DNA of 48,803 nt from Solirubrobacteraceae bacterium (GTDB lineage Bacteria > Actinomycetota > Thermoleophilia > Solirubrobacterales > Solirubrobacteraceae), in contig JANWIP010000024.1 in the NCBI GenBank assembly GCA_025449845.1, positions 1 through 48,803 on the forward strand. Reading direction: 5' to 3'. The notes under the pieces are model-generated. The model was not told the DNA's origin and did no database searches. It was given only the letters and a program-made list of their open reading frames with translations. The translations under genes were made by a program, and so were the position numbers. Below are positions 37,184 through 44,985 of this stretch, piece after piece. Position 1 is the stretch's first letter. Each line of letters opens with the position of its first letter.

Positions 37184-38485
37184 TCAGCCCGACACAGGAC
37201 CTATGCTAGTTCCGCAGGAGTTGGCGCCCTCACACACCGATGCGATCACTGGAGCCGAGGAGTGATGTCGTAGCATTATCCGAGTAACTTGCACGGGCCT
37301 ACGCAGCCACCGCTTGCTCGCCATGCTGAACGCCTCGGCCACGAGCCGCGCGTCCTCCTCGCGCGGCTCGTAGTGCAGATACCGCATGGTGGTCTGGATG
37401 TCGGCGTGGCCCATCCACTCCTGCACGCGGCGGATGTCGGCCTTGGCGATCATGCGAGTGCCGAAGGTGTGGCGCAGGTCGTGGAACCGCAATGAGCGCA
37501 GATCCGCACGCTTCAACGCGGCCTTGTAACGGCGGCGAAGCGCCGAGCCGTCGAGGAACCCGCCGACTTCGCCGGGGAATACGAGATCGTCCTCGGCAGT
37601 GAACAGCTCGCGGTCGGCCAGCCGCGCGAGGGCTCGGGCCACGTCGGGGGCGAGTGGGACCGAGCGCACCTTGCCGGATTTCGGTGCGGTCAGCGCGCCG
37701 GCCGCGTAGCTTGCGCGCACCCGCACCACCGAGCCGGCGAAGTCCACGTCGCGCCAGTGCAGTGCGATCAGCTCGCCCAGTCGCAGGCCGGTGAAGGCGG
37801 CGGTCAGGAAGATCGCGGCGTCCTGCTCGCTCTCGGCCGCGCGCACCAGCGCCCAGACCTCCTCGGGGCTGAAGACCTCGATGTCGCTGCTGCGCGTAAG
37901 CGGTGGCTTCTCCACGTCAGCCGCCGGGTTGAGCGGCAGCCCGTGGACCTTGTGCGCGCGCTGGAAGATGCCGTGGAGGAGCACGAGCGCCTTGCGGCGG
38001 CTGCTGGGCTTGCCCGACATCCCGGCCAGCCACGCTTCGATGCCCTCGCTCATGACGTCCTCCAGGCGCATCCCGCCCAGGGCGGGCACGATCTGCGCAT
38101 CAACGATCCAGCGGTAACCCTGCACGGTGGAGGGCTTGCGTGCCCGGTCGTGCTCGATGTAGCGCAGGTACTCCTCGGCGGCGCCGGCCACCGTCGCGCC
38201 CGTGCGGACCATGCCGGGCAACTCGCCGCGCCGCGCCTGCTCGAGCACCTCGCGCAGCCATTCCTCGGCCGTGCGCTTCGTGTAGCAGCCGGCGGGCGGA
38301 CGACCACGCTCGGACCACGCCGGCCCGATCCGCTTCTGCACCTGGCGACCGTCGGGTAGACGGTACTTGGCATACCACGCCGGCCCGCGCGTGCGCTCGA
38401 CGCGGAAGACGTGCCCACTGATGGGGCGCTGCGTTGTCGAGCTCGTACCTGCCATGTCCCGAAAGCTACCACGATCTCGGGACAT
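37184..38485 (-). CDS. Tyrosine recombinase (phage-type integrase)
   Basis: 433 residues (423 if started at ATG 38455). An N-terminal AP2-like arm-binding segment (HVFRVERTRGPAWYAKYRLPDGRQ), a core-binding SAM-like domain (about 105-190) and a catalytic domain (about 205-385) are in order. The catalytic residues are present: Arg in TGLRLGELIAL, HxxR in RFHDLRHTFGTRM, His in MGHADIQTTMRY and Tyr in YLHY. It would integrate and excise the element at the 44-bp tRNA-Thr core. A C-terminal extension of about 50 residues after the tyrosine region (ending IGPVSG) looks frayed and may result from the neighbouring deletion. Confidence 0.93.
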   Translation of the reverse strand: MSRDRGSFRDMAGTSSTTQRPISGHVFRVERTRGPAWYAKYRLPDGRQVQKRIGPAWSERGRPPAGCYTKRTAEEWLREVLEQARRGELPGMVRTGATVAGAAEEYLRYIEHDRARKPSTVQGYRWIVDAQIVPALGGMRLEDVMSEGIEAWLAGMSGKPSSRRKALVLLHGIFQRAHKVHGLPLNPAADVEKPPLTRSSDIEVFSPEEVWALVRAAESEQDAAIFLTAAFTGLRLGELIALHWRDVDFAGSVVRVRASYAAGALTAPKSGKVRSVPLAPDVARALARLADRELFTAEDDLVFPGEVGGFLDGSALRRRYKAALKRADLRSLRFHDLRHTFGTRMIAKADIRRVQEWMGHADIQTTMRYLHYEPREEDARLVAEAFSMASKRWLRRPVQVTRIMLRHHSSAPVIASVCEGANSCGTSIGPVSG

Positions 38486-38497
38486 ATCCGGGACACG
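38478..38497. promoter_or_regulatory. Candidate integrase arm-type site, right end
   Basis: CGGGACATATCCGGGACACG, matching the left-end motif at 35693-35713. It overlaps the upstream ATG of the integrase, so the integrase may also repress its own gene from here. A reverse CGGGACAT copy lies at 38453-38460. Confidence 0.5.
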
Positions 38498-38527
38498 TTA
38501 CGATTTCAGCGTTGGCCCCTTACGAGG

Positions 38528-38552
38528 AAAAGCCCATGTTTACAGGGCTTTT
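38528..38552 (-). terminator. Terminator after tRNA-Thr, supplied by the element
   Basis: On the minus strand AAAAGCCC-TGTAAACAT-GGGCTTTT forms an 8-bp stem just past the tRNA 3' end. It lies on the element side of the attachment core, so the element appears to bring its own terminator for the tRNA it occupies. Confidence 0.65.
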
Positions 38553-38556
38553 ATAG

Positions 38557-38629
38557 AGCCGACGCCCGGAATCGAACCGGGGACCCCTTCATTACGAGTG
38601 AAGTGCTCTACCAGCTGAGCTACGTCGGC
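38557..38629 (-). tRNA. tRNA-Thr, anticodon CGT
   Basis: A complete 73-base cloverleaf: acceptor GCCGACG/CGTCGGC with discriminator T, D-arm GCTC..GAGC, anticodon arm CTTCA-CTCGTAA-TGAAG with anticodon CGT (reads ACG), T-arm CCCGG-TTCGATT-CCGGG. CCA is not encoded. Its 3' half is the integration site of the adjacent element; the gene stays intact. Confidence 0.96.
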
Positions 38630-38845
38630 GAAATGCCTGCTAATCGGCCTTTCGACGCCTCTTAGCCGGCAGCATTTTGGATGCTATACGCCCACCTGTG
38701 GGCCCATCCTGCTGCGCGGTAGGGGGTCATCGATGAGGTTGAGAGCAGCGACATGGCGTCAAGCTTAGCCGCTTGGAATTGCTCATCGAGCATCGTGGCG
38801 GGTTAGTCGACCGCAGCCACAGATGACGCGCACTCGCAGGAGGTA

Positions 38846-38876
38846 GCGCTGGCGACCCTGCCGGGGTCGCCAGCGC
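38846..38876 (-). terminator. Strong hairpin after the SRPBCC gene
   Basis: GCGCTGGCGACCC-TGCCG-GGGTCGCCAGCGC is a perfect 13-bp stem with a 5-base loop, placed 8 bases past the SRPBCC stop. No U-tract follows on the minus strand, a common form in high-GC bacteria. Confidence 0.75.
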
Positions 38877-38884
38877 CTGATGCT

Positions 38885-39334
38885 TCAGTCCCAGCGGCTG
38901 ATCTCGCCGCCTGGATAGGCGTTGAAGCCATGTCCCTCAGCTCCGGACTTGAGGCTCATGAGGTAGCAGGCCCAGTTGGTCGAGCAGCCATTCATGAACT
39001 CGTTCTCCTGCTGCCAGTCCTCGTGGCTGAACAGCAGCGTGGTACCCCCGTCGTCGCGGGGTTTGAGGGCGTAGGTGATACGGGTGTCGATCCAGTCGCG
39101 GGGGCCGTCGATGCACCGCCAGACGATTTGTTCCGGGCTGCGTTCGAGGACCTCGAAGGTTGCGGCGGGGTTGGCGGGGTCGCCGAAGTAGACGGACAGC
39201 TGCCCGCCGATCTCCTCGTCGCCGGCGACTGGCTGGCCCGTCCACCACTGCTGGATCCCTTCCTTGGTTGCTGCGAGTTGGTGCACGCGCTCCGGCGGCG
39301 CGTCGATCGAGAGGCGGTGCAGGATATTCGGCAT
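38885..39334 (-). CDS. SRPBCC (AHSA1/START-like) domain protein
   Basis: 149 residues with the SRPBCC opening NILHRLSIDAPPERVHQLAATKEGIQQWWT, the middle strand motif EQIVWRCIDGPRDW and the closing long helix with NWACYLMSLKSGAEG. These small helix-grip proteins bind hydrophobic ligands in a central cavity. AAAGGAG lies 7 bases before the ATG. It sits beside YCII/DGPF genes and an ECF42-type sigma factor, a set often found together, so it may belong to that regulon. Confidence 0.9.
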   Translation of the reverse strand: MPNILHRLSIDAPPERVHQLAATKEGIQQWWTGQPVAGDEEIGGQLSVYFGDPANPAATFEVLERSPEQIVWRCIDGPRDWIDTRITYALKPRDDGGTTLLFSHEDWQQENEFMNGCSTNWACYLMSLKSGAEGHGFNAYPGGEISRWD

Positions 39335-39505
39335 TGTGTGTCTCCTTTGTGCGTGGGTGGTTGGGGTCAGGTGGTGGTGGACGCCTCGGTGGCCTCGACC
39401 ACCAACGCTGGTTTCGGCACGGGCGACATCGCCGTGGCAGCGAGCGCCCCAGGGAGGGCAAAGGCGCAGCAGACCAGAGCGCTGGCTTGCGCGCCCGTGC
39501 GCCTG

Positions 39506-39820
39506 CTACATCGCAATCGCTTCGTAGACGTCGACTGCGCCGCCGATCTCGAGGACCGGGCAGCTCTTCGCAAGCTCGACCGCCGAATCGAGGCTGTCGG
39601 CCGACACGATCGAGTAGCCGGTCAGGCCCCGCGAGCCCCCATCGCTGACCGAGCCGCCCGAGCCGACGGTCTTCGCGGTCCCCATCGCGGCGCCGCCCTC
39701 GACGACGGCCGAGCCGAGCTCTCCGAACCACTGACCCCACTTGGCATACTGCGCGTTGCGCTCGGCCTCGTCGGCGGCCACACCTTTGCCGCCGCTGTAC
39801 GCGAAAACGTAATTCGCCAT
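39506..39820 (-). CDS. YCII/DGPF-related protein (first copy)
   Basis: 104 residues from ATG 39820 (MANYVFAYSGGKGVA), which has GGAGCAGGAG just before it. The open frame continues upstream, but that part is non-coding. It resembles the YCII-related fold, with WGQWFGELGSAVVEGGAAMGTAKTV and GYSIVSADSLDSAVELAKSCPVLEIGGAVDVYEA, though the DGPF motif itself is not kept. The family is small, possibly an acid/base enzyme, and its function is unsettled. It is divergent from the second DGPF gene with a perfect inverted repeat between them. Confidence 0.88.
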   Translation of the reverse strand: MANYVFAYSGGKGVAADEAERNAQYAKWGQWFGELGSAVVEGGAAMGTAKTVGSGGSVSDGGSRGLTGYSIVSADSLDSAVELAKSCPVLEIGGAVDVYEAIAM

Positions 39821-39889
39821 CTCCTGCTCCCTTCGGTCGCGGCCGGCGCGGATGCCAGCCCTTTGCTTTGATGACGAACAGCCGACCCC

Positions 39890-39932
39890 CAGACGGACAC
39901 TGCGATCAAGAAACCGCCGAAGTGTCCGTCTG
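39890..39932. promoter_or_regulatory. Perfect 12-bp inverted repeat between the divergent DGPF genes
   Basis: CAGACGGACACT (39890-39901) and AGTGTCCGTCTG (39921-39932) are separated by 19 bases, about 70-80 bp from the start codons on either side. The symmetry fits either two divergent promoter elements read by the neighbouring ECF42-type sigma factor, or a dimeric repressor site. Confidence 0.6.
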
Positions 39933-40009
39933 AGCGGGCGCCGCTCGTCTAAGAGAAAAACCGGCAGCTCGAGAAGTGAGCGCGAGAAGAGCGCGAGAAA
40001 GGAGCGCAG

Positions 40010-40354
40010 ATGAAGTACGTACTGCTGAACTACACCAAGGCGGAGACGGCCGGGGAACGCCGGCCACGCGAGATGCACCCCGCGGTCGCCGCGGTCCTGG
40101 AGCGGCCTGATGTGAGCGGCTGGGTCCGTCTGCAGCCGGCCGAGTCGGCGACGACCCTCAGGCTCGAGTCGCGAAAGGTGCTCTTGACCGACGGCCCGTT
40201 CGTTGACAGCAAGGAGTTCCTCGCCGGCTTGATCCTGGTCGAGGCTGAGAACCTCGACGGCGCACTCGCCGTCGCCGCCGAGCTGCAGGAGCTCGACGTC
40301 ACAGCGGCGATCGAGGTCCGTCCTGTGCTCGAGCAGGAGCTCGGGGGTGCTTGA
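40010..40354 (+). CDS. YCII/DGPF-domain protein (second copy)
   Basis: 114 residues. It has the DGPF-family features: [13 protein letters not shown] at the start, the name-giving [35 protein letters not shown], and a short C-terminal strand ending [21 protein letters not shown] precedes the ATG. Its last 8 bases overlap the start of the ECF42-type sigma factor, which means coupled translation. Family members are usual neighbours of this sigma group and are thought to be connected to its signal or output. Confidence 0.92.
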   Translation: MKYVLLNYTKAETAGERRPREMHPAVAAVLERPDVSGWVRLQPAESATTLRLESRKVLLTDGPFVDSKEFLAGLILVEAENLDGALAVAAELQELDVTAAIEVRPVLEQELGGA

Positions 40355-41546
40355 AGACGTCTTTCGCGATCAGTGGGGACGCGTGCTCGCCACGCTGGTC
40401 GGCGTTCTCGGCGACATCGAGCTCGCCGAGAACGCAGCACAGGAAGCGTTCGCGCTGGCCGCCGAACGGTGGCCTCGCGACGGTCAGCCCGAGAACCCGA
40501 CCGGTTGGCTGATCGCCACTGCTCGCAACCGCGCGATTGACCGCATCCGGCGCGAGCGGACACTCGCGATCAAGACCGAGCAGCTGAAGCGGGAGCTGCG
40601 AGAAGGATCGGAGGAGACGATGGACGAGACGGCGACGTTCCCGGACGAGCGGCTCGAGCTGATCTTCGCCTGCTGCCACCCGGCGCTCGCGCTCGACGCA
40701 CAGGTCGGACTCACCCTGCGCACGCTTGGCGGCCTCTCAACCGAGGAGATCGCGCGCGCCTTCCTCGTCCCGTTCGAGACGATGAGCAAGCGCCTGACAC
40801 GCGCCAAGCACAAGATCCGCGACGCCGGCATACCGTTTGCCGTCCCGCCCGACCACCTGCTGCCGGAGCGCCTCGACGCCGTGCTCGCGGTCATCTACCT
40901 GATCTTCAACGAAGGCTGGGGCGAAGGCCGCGTCGACCTCTCAGCAGAAGCGATCCGCCTCGGCCGCTCCCTTGTCGAGGTCATGCCCGACGAGGCCGAA
41001 GCGCACGCCCTGCTCGCGCTAATGCTCATCAACCACGCGCGCAGCGCTGCACGGTTCCGAAACGGCGAGCTCGTGCTGCTCGACGACCAGGACCGGTCGT
41101 TATGGGACCAGCACCAGATCGAGAAAGGCCGGGAACTGCTCGAACACGCGCTCACCCTGCGCGGGGACGGGCCTTACATCATCCAGGCAGCGATCGCCGA
41201 TCTCCACTGCCAACAGCCACGCAACTGGGAGGAGATCGCGCTCCTCTACGAGAGGCTCGAGCACATCACCAGATCGCCGGTCGTGACGATGAACCGCGCG
41301 ATCGCCGTCGCCGAACTCAACGGACCCGAAGCAGCACTCGCCCTGCTCGACCGCCTCGAGCTCGACGACTACCGCTACTACCACTCCACACGCGCCGACC
41401 TCCTGCGACGCCTCGGCCGCGACGATGAAGCGCGCGCTGCCTACGCACGCGCCGTCAAGCTAACCGAGCCAGGGCCGGAGCAACGGTTCCTAAAGAGCCG
41501 CCTCGCCGGCCTCTCCGACAGCGCCGAACAACACTCAGACTCATAG
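40347..41546 (+). CDS. ECF42-type RNA polymerase sigma factor with C-terminal TPR-like extension
   Basis: 399 residues from GTG 40347. Region 2 covers about 5-75 ([56 protein letters not shown]). Region 4 covers about 110-165 ([37 protein letters not shown]). The remaining about 225 residues form the long helical extension of this group ([52 protein letters not shown]). There is no membrane anti-sigma gene. In this group the extension itself controls activity. The coupled DGPF gene supports the group assignment. Confidence 0.93.
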   Translation: MLEDVFRDQWGRVLATLVGVLGDIELAENAAQEAFALAAERWPRDGQPENPTGWLIATARNRAIDRIRRERTLAIKTEQLKRELREGSEETMDETATFPDERLELIFACCHPALALDAQVGLTLRTLGGLSTEEIARAFLVPFETMSKRLTRAKHKIRDAGIPFAVPPDHLLPERLDAVLAVIYLIFNEGWGEGRVDLSAEAIRLGRSLVEVMPDEAEAHALLALMLINHARSAARFRNGELVLLDDQDRSLWDQHQIEKGRELLEHALTLRGDGPYIIQAAIADLHCQQPRNWEEIALLYERLEHITRSPVVTMNRAIAVAELNGPEAALALLDRLELDDYRYYHSTRADLLRRLGRDDEARAAYARAVKLTEPGPEQRFLKSRLAGLSDSAEQHSDS

Positions 41547-41626
41547 GTAGTCAGCGGTGGACGAGCATGGCGGCGTTCGGCCCGCACCGGCCGTCCAGCT
41601 CTTGAACTGAGAGCGGAATCCTGCGC

Positions 41627-42190
41627 TCAGGAAAGGAAGCGTCCTCGCTTGGGGGTGAATGGTGCGCTGAGGTCGTCCTCGGTGAAGGGCCCCTCGGCGG
41701 TTCCGGTGGTGGCGTATCGGTAGAGGGCGACTACGAAGGTTTGGCGTACAACGCTCTGTGCGGCCAGGATCGCCACCAATGCCAGCCCAGCGAGGGGCGC
41801 CCACATCGCGATCCGTCCCACACGCCCGTAGGCGACCGCAAGCGCCTGCCTTGTGCTCAGCGGCTGTCCTTGGAGCGCCGAGACTGCGGCCGCCGCGATT
41901 GCGGTGTTGATGAAGACGCTGACGAACGTCAACGGATAGGCCAGTAGAGCGGCCACAAGCAAGATATGCCCGCGCGAGACCCTGGCGCCGGAGAAGACCC
42001 CGCCGAGGACCAGCAACAGGGCAAAGCCGGCCAGGCCCGCGAGGGCGCCGAGGACCGCGAGTCCCTTCAGCGTGTCGTCGTAGCCCACGACCCGCCACGC
42101 TGCGCGCGTCAGACGCCACGAGCGGGCGATCCGTCCCTCGCCCGACGCAAACGGCGTCCCCTGTAAGCGCTCAACAGTCACAGTCCCCAC
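41627..42190 (-). CDS. DUF6159-like membrane protein, apparently internally shortened
   Basis: 187 residues with four hydrophobic helices. It starts IARSWRLTRAAWRVVGYDDTL and continues with LTFVSVFINTAIAAAAVSALQG and the end TFVVALYRYATTGTAEGPFTEDDLSAPFTPKRGRF, all of which fit DUF6159. As I remember the family it is about 260-290 residues long, and a middle block with a VPVLVLEG-like motif and two helices is absent here. I therefore suspect an in-frame internal deletion. Function of the family is unknown. GTG and ATG codons near the start leave the exact N-terminus slightly open. Confidence 0.75.
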   Translation of the reverse strand: MGTVTVERLQGTPFASGEGRIARSWRLTRAAWRVVGYDDTLKGLAVLGALAGLAGFALLLVLGGVFSGARVSRGHILLVAALLAYPLTFVSVFINTAIAAAAVSALQGQPLSTRQALAVAYGRVGRIAMWAPLAGLALVAILAAQSVVRQTFVVALYRYATTGTAEGPFTEDDLSAPFTPKRGRFLS

Positions 42191-42247
42191 CTAATCGGAC
42201 AACGAGACGAGTTTCGTTAGCCGCCACACGCCAACACCAGCAATCAA

Positions 42248-42272
42248 CCCCGAATGGCAGCCGCGATCGGGG
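42248..42272 (-). terminator. Possible terminator of the second toxin-antitoxin operon
   Basis: CCCCGA ... TCGGGG, a 6-bp stem with a 13-base loop, lies about 70 bp past the toxin stop and is followed on the minus strand by TTGATTG. Weak. Confidence 0.35.
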
Positions 42273-42343
42273 CTTCTTACACTCGGCCCAGAATGGCCCT
42301 TGACGCCGGTGGTTTGGCAGGTGGGTAGTCGTGCCGTGACGGG

Positions 42344-42724
42344 CTAGTCGGCCGCGAGCACATCGGTGAGGTCATCGATGATCGCGAAGTCACTTGCATT
42401 GTGAGTGAGCAGAGCGACGCCGTGAGTGTTGGCGGTGGCGGCGATCGCGAGATCAACAGCGCGACGGCGTGGCTTTCCACCCCGTGCCTGCACTGCGGCT
42501 GCCAGGCGTCCCCACTCTCGCGCCACCTCTGCAGTAATCGGCAGCGGCTGGAAAGCCGCCTCTACGGCACCCAGCCGCTGAGTGCGCCGCGCACGCTCAT
42601 CATTGTCGGTTGCCACCAGCACGCCAAAATGCAGCTCTGCGAGCGAGGCCACGCTGATGGCTCCCTCGATATCGTCAGGTGCCTGGTCGCTGATGAGGAC
42701 CGAGGTGTCCAGCAGCGCGCGCAT
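42344..42724 (-). CDS. PIN-domain toxin (VapC)
   Basis: 126 residues with a complete PIN active site: MRALLDTSVLI (D6), ISVASLAELHFGV (the conserved Glu), RRRAVDLAIAATANTHG (Asp) and LLTHNASDFAIID (Asp). It should be a Mg2+-dependent endoribonuclease, like VapC toxins. The antitoxin gene ends 3 bases upstream, so they form one operon. It is not similar enough to the PIN toxin of the tRNA-Thr element (36019) to be a recent copy. Confidence 0.93.
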   Translation of the reverse strand: MRALLDTSVLISDQAPDDIEGAISVASLAELHFGVLVATDNDERARRTQRLGAVEAAFQPLPITAEVAREWGRLAAAVQARGGKPRRRAVDLAIAATANTHGVALLTHNASDFAIIDDLTDVLAAD

Positions 42725-42727
42725 CCT

Positions 42728-42970
42728 CTAAGCGAAGGGGTCTCCGAGTGCAGCCGGAAAGCGATGGAGATCTTCGGCCAACGTTTGGGGCGGGGGGCTT
42801 TGCCACACGGCGCGCAGGTCGCTGCCCGTGACCCACTGTCGGCGCTCCGCGGGGCCGAGTTGTGCCACTGGCCGACCAGCGACCGTAATCACGATCTGCT
42901 CGCCAGCCTCTGCTCGGCGCAGAACCTCACCCACGTTGTTGCGCAGCTCCTTCTGAGGGATAGTCGCCAT
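42728..42970 (-). CDS. Antitoxin, Phd/YefM-like
   Basis: 80 residues from ATG 42970. The frame runs open far upstream, but the part beyond 42970 is antisense to other sequence. The Phd/YefM pattern IPQKELRNNVGEVLRRAEAGEQIVITVAGRPVAQLGP covers residues 4-40. The C-terminal half (LRAVWQSPPPQTLAEDLHRFPAALGD) should neutralise the toxin encoded 3 bases downstream. It pairs a Phd-type antitoxin with a VapC toxin. Confidence 0.9.
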   Translation of the reverse strand: MATIPQKELRNNVGEVLRRAEAGEQIVITVAGRPVAQLGPAERRQWVTGSDLRAVWQSPPPQTLAEDLHRFPAALGDPFA

Positions 42971-43052
42971 AGGGCCCCACGGTAGCAGAAGTGCTACCTG
43001 GGCCAGTTGCCGCTGCGGAACGAAGGGGCCATGGCCAGCCGGTGGCACCCGA

Positions 43053-44960
43053 TCAGCCCCCCGCGCCCAGCTCGCCGAGCGCGCGCAGCAAAGACTCCCC
43101 ATGCTTCTCACAAAAAGCAGGCCCGATACCACGGATCCCCAGCAACTCATCAAGACTCGCAGGCCGCTGGCGCAGCGTCTCCTCCAGGGCCGCGTTAGTA
43201 GCCACGGTGTAAGCCGGCTTCCCTTCCGAGCGCGCAAGACGCCAAGCCTTGAGAACCTCAAACTCGCGCTCATCCACCGGCGGCAACGGCTCACCCTCAG
43301 GCCCGTGCGTCCCGCCGCCCCCAGCTCCCACGCCGCCCCCAGCCCACCCACCGCGCCGCCCGGTGCCCGCCCGCGCAGCCGGCTTGTCAAGCGCCCGCGC
43401 CACGGCCGTAACCAACTCGCCGTCCGCCTCGCAGACATCGCAGCAGCGCCCGGTGGGCCGCCCCTCCTCGTAGTCCCCGAAGTGATCGAGGATCTGCCGC
43501 CGGCGACACTGCTCGCCATTGGAGATGAAGCGCTCGATCGCCCGATAGGACTCCCAGCCGCGGTCCTTGGCGGCCTTGATCGCCTGGTAGGCCTTACGCG
43601 GATCGCCTTCGCCGGTGAGCCGCACGCGCAAGGCCCCCCGATTGCCCGGCGCGAGCTCCACGGCCCCGGCCCGCTCGGCGATCGACATGAGGATGCGCTC
43701 GCGCTCATCGGGCAAAGCAGGCCCGGCGCCACCCCCCTGGCTCTCATCCCCATGCCAGCTCGGCGAGAGCGTCGCCACGCCATCGCTGGCGTGCGCGCGC
43801 AGCGAGCCGACGTAGGCGCGCACATCTTCCACGGTCGTATCGCGCTCGGTGTTGAAACGGATCAACCGACCCAGGTCCATGCGCGCGGCAAGCAGCAAGG
43901 CTCTGGCAGGCTGCCCATCGCGCCCCCCGCGCCCGGCCTCCTGGTAGTAGGCCTCAAGGCTCGTGGGCAGCGCCCAGTGCGCGACGGTGCGCACGTCGGC
44001 CTTGTCGACGCCCATGCCAAAGGCATTGGTCGCAACCACCACGTCGGCCTCGCCCTGCATGAAGGCCTCTTGGCTCGCGCGCCTGTCCCGAGGCGCCATG
44101 CCGGCGTGGTAGGCCACAGTCGCAATACCGCTGTCGGCCAAAAGCGAGCGCACCTCGTCGGTGTCCTTGCGCGTGCCGCAGTAGACGATCGCCGGCAGCG
44201 CATCGGCTTTCCCCAAGACATGCAACAGCGCCGCGCGCTTACGCGTGACGGCCCCTTTGCCTTCGACGGTCACCACATCGAAGACGAGATTGGGCCGATC
44301 GAAGCCACTGCGCACCGATACCCACTCGCGCAACCCCAGGCGCTGCGCGATCTCCTGCGCCACGCGCGGGGTGGCCGTAGCAGTAGCCGCCATCACCGGC
44401 GGCCTGCCAAGCGCCTCGATGGCCCCCTGCAGGCGCAGGTAGTCAGGCCGGAAGTCATGCCCCCACTCGCTGACGCAGTGCGCCTCGTCAACGACGAACA
44501 GCGCGACCTTGCGCCGCGCGAGCGCATCGCGGAAGGCGCTTGAGGCAAAGCGCTCAGGCGCGGCCAGCACCAACTGCGTCTCCCCGGACTCGATGTCCAG
44601 GAGACCCCGGTGGTTGTGCCCCTCCTCTTGGCCGCTGGCGAGCATGGTGGCGTGCACGCCGCTGTCCTTTAGGCGCCGCCACTGATCGGCCATGAGCGCG
44701 ATCAAAGGGCTGACCACCACGACCAATCCTTGCCCAGCCAAGGCGGGCAGCTGGTAGCAGAGAGACTTGCCCCCGCCGGTGGGCATCACCACGAGCGTGT
44801 CGCGCCCTTGCATGGCCGCGACCACGGCCTCGCGCTGCCCGGGCCGGAAGGCGCGCAGGCCAAAGCGCTCGAGCAACTCCTCGGGGCTCGCGATTGAGGA
44901 CCCCGCGAGGTCCGAGGTTGGTTGGCGGGGTGTCTGCGTGTCGGTGCTCAACATCGACAT
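43053..44960 (-). CDS. recQ: ATP-dependent DNA helicase RecQ
   Basis: 635 residues (633 from ATG 44954). All SF2 motifs are present: RPGQREAVVAAMQGRDTLVVMPTGGGKSLCYQLPAL (Q motif and Walker A), VVDEAHCVSEWGHDFRPDYLRL (DEAH), ATATATPRVAQEI, and GMGVDKADVRTVAHWALPTSLEAYYQEAGRGGRDG (motifs V/VI). A zinc-binding segment follows (QCRRRQILDHFGD...CCDVC), then a Gly/Pro-rich linker. An HRDC domain ends the protein (FEVLKAWRLARSEGK, LLGIRGIGPAFCEKHG). It unwinds 3'-5' in recombination repair. The winged-helix RQC part is short, so this is a compact RecQ. Confidence 0.95.
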   Translation of the reverse strand: MSMLSTDTQTPRQPTSDLAGSSIASPEELLERFGLRAFRPGQREAVVAAMQGRDTLVVMPTGGGKSLCYQLPALAGQGLVVVVSPLIALMADQWRRLKDSGVHATMLASGQEEGHNHRGLLDIESGETQLVLAAPERFASSAFRDALARRKVALFVVDEAHCVSEWGHDFRPDYLRLQGAIEALGRPPVMAATATATPRVAQEIAQRLGLREWVSVRSGFDRPNLVFDVVTVEGKGAVTRKRAALLHVLGKADALPAIVYCGTRKDTDEVRSLLADSGIATVAYHAGMAPRDRRASQEAFMQGEADVVVATNAFGMGVDKADVRTVAHWALPTSLEAYYQEAGRGGRDGQPARALLLAARMDLGRLIRFNTERDTTVEDVRAYVGSLRAHASDGVATLSPSWHGDESQGGGAGPALPDERERILMSIAERAGAVELAPGNRGALRVRLTGEGDPRKAYQAIKAAKDRGWESYRAIERFISNGEQCRRRQILDHFGDYEEGRPTGRCCDVCEADGELVTAVARALDKPAARAGTGRRGGWAGGGVGAGGGGTHGPEGEPLPPVDEREFEVLKAWRLARSEGKPAYTVATNAALEETLRQRPASLDELLGIRGIGPAFCEKHGESLLRALGELGAGG

Positions 44961-44985
44961 GAGAGGCTAAAGCGCTCTCCGGTCC

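Larger units (their letters stand above)
35563..38598. mobile_element. About 3-kb integrative element in tRNA-Thr(CGT)
   Basis: Bounded by the exact 44-bp duplication at 35563-35606 and 38555-38598. From left to right it carries a near-palindromic hairpin, candidate integrase arm sites, a Phd/PIN toxin-antitoxin pair, the truncated end of a conjugative relaxase-helicase, and a tyrosine integrase whose gene starts about 70-100 bp from the intact tRNA. The tRNA gene remains complete. The lost relaxase suggests a decayed mobilizable or conjugative element, perhaps held in place by the toxin-antitoxin pair. Excision would leave one 44-bp copy and an intact tRNA. Confidence 0.88.

Noticed and set aside
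39367..39573. Small minus-strand frame with a hydrophobic segment between the SRPBCC and DGPF genes
   Set aside because: It overlaps the 3' end of the first DGPF gene, lacks a ribosome-binding site and has no recognised family; probably chance.
43101..44543. Long open frame (480 codons) on the plus strand opposite recQ
   Set aside because: RecQ helicase motifs on the minus strand are complete; the opposite frame shows no family features.
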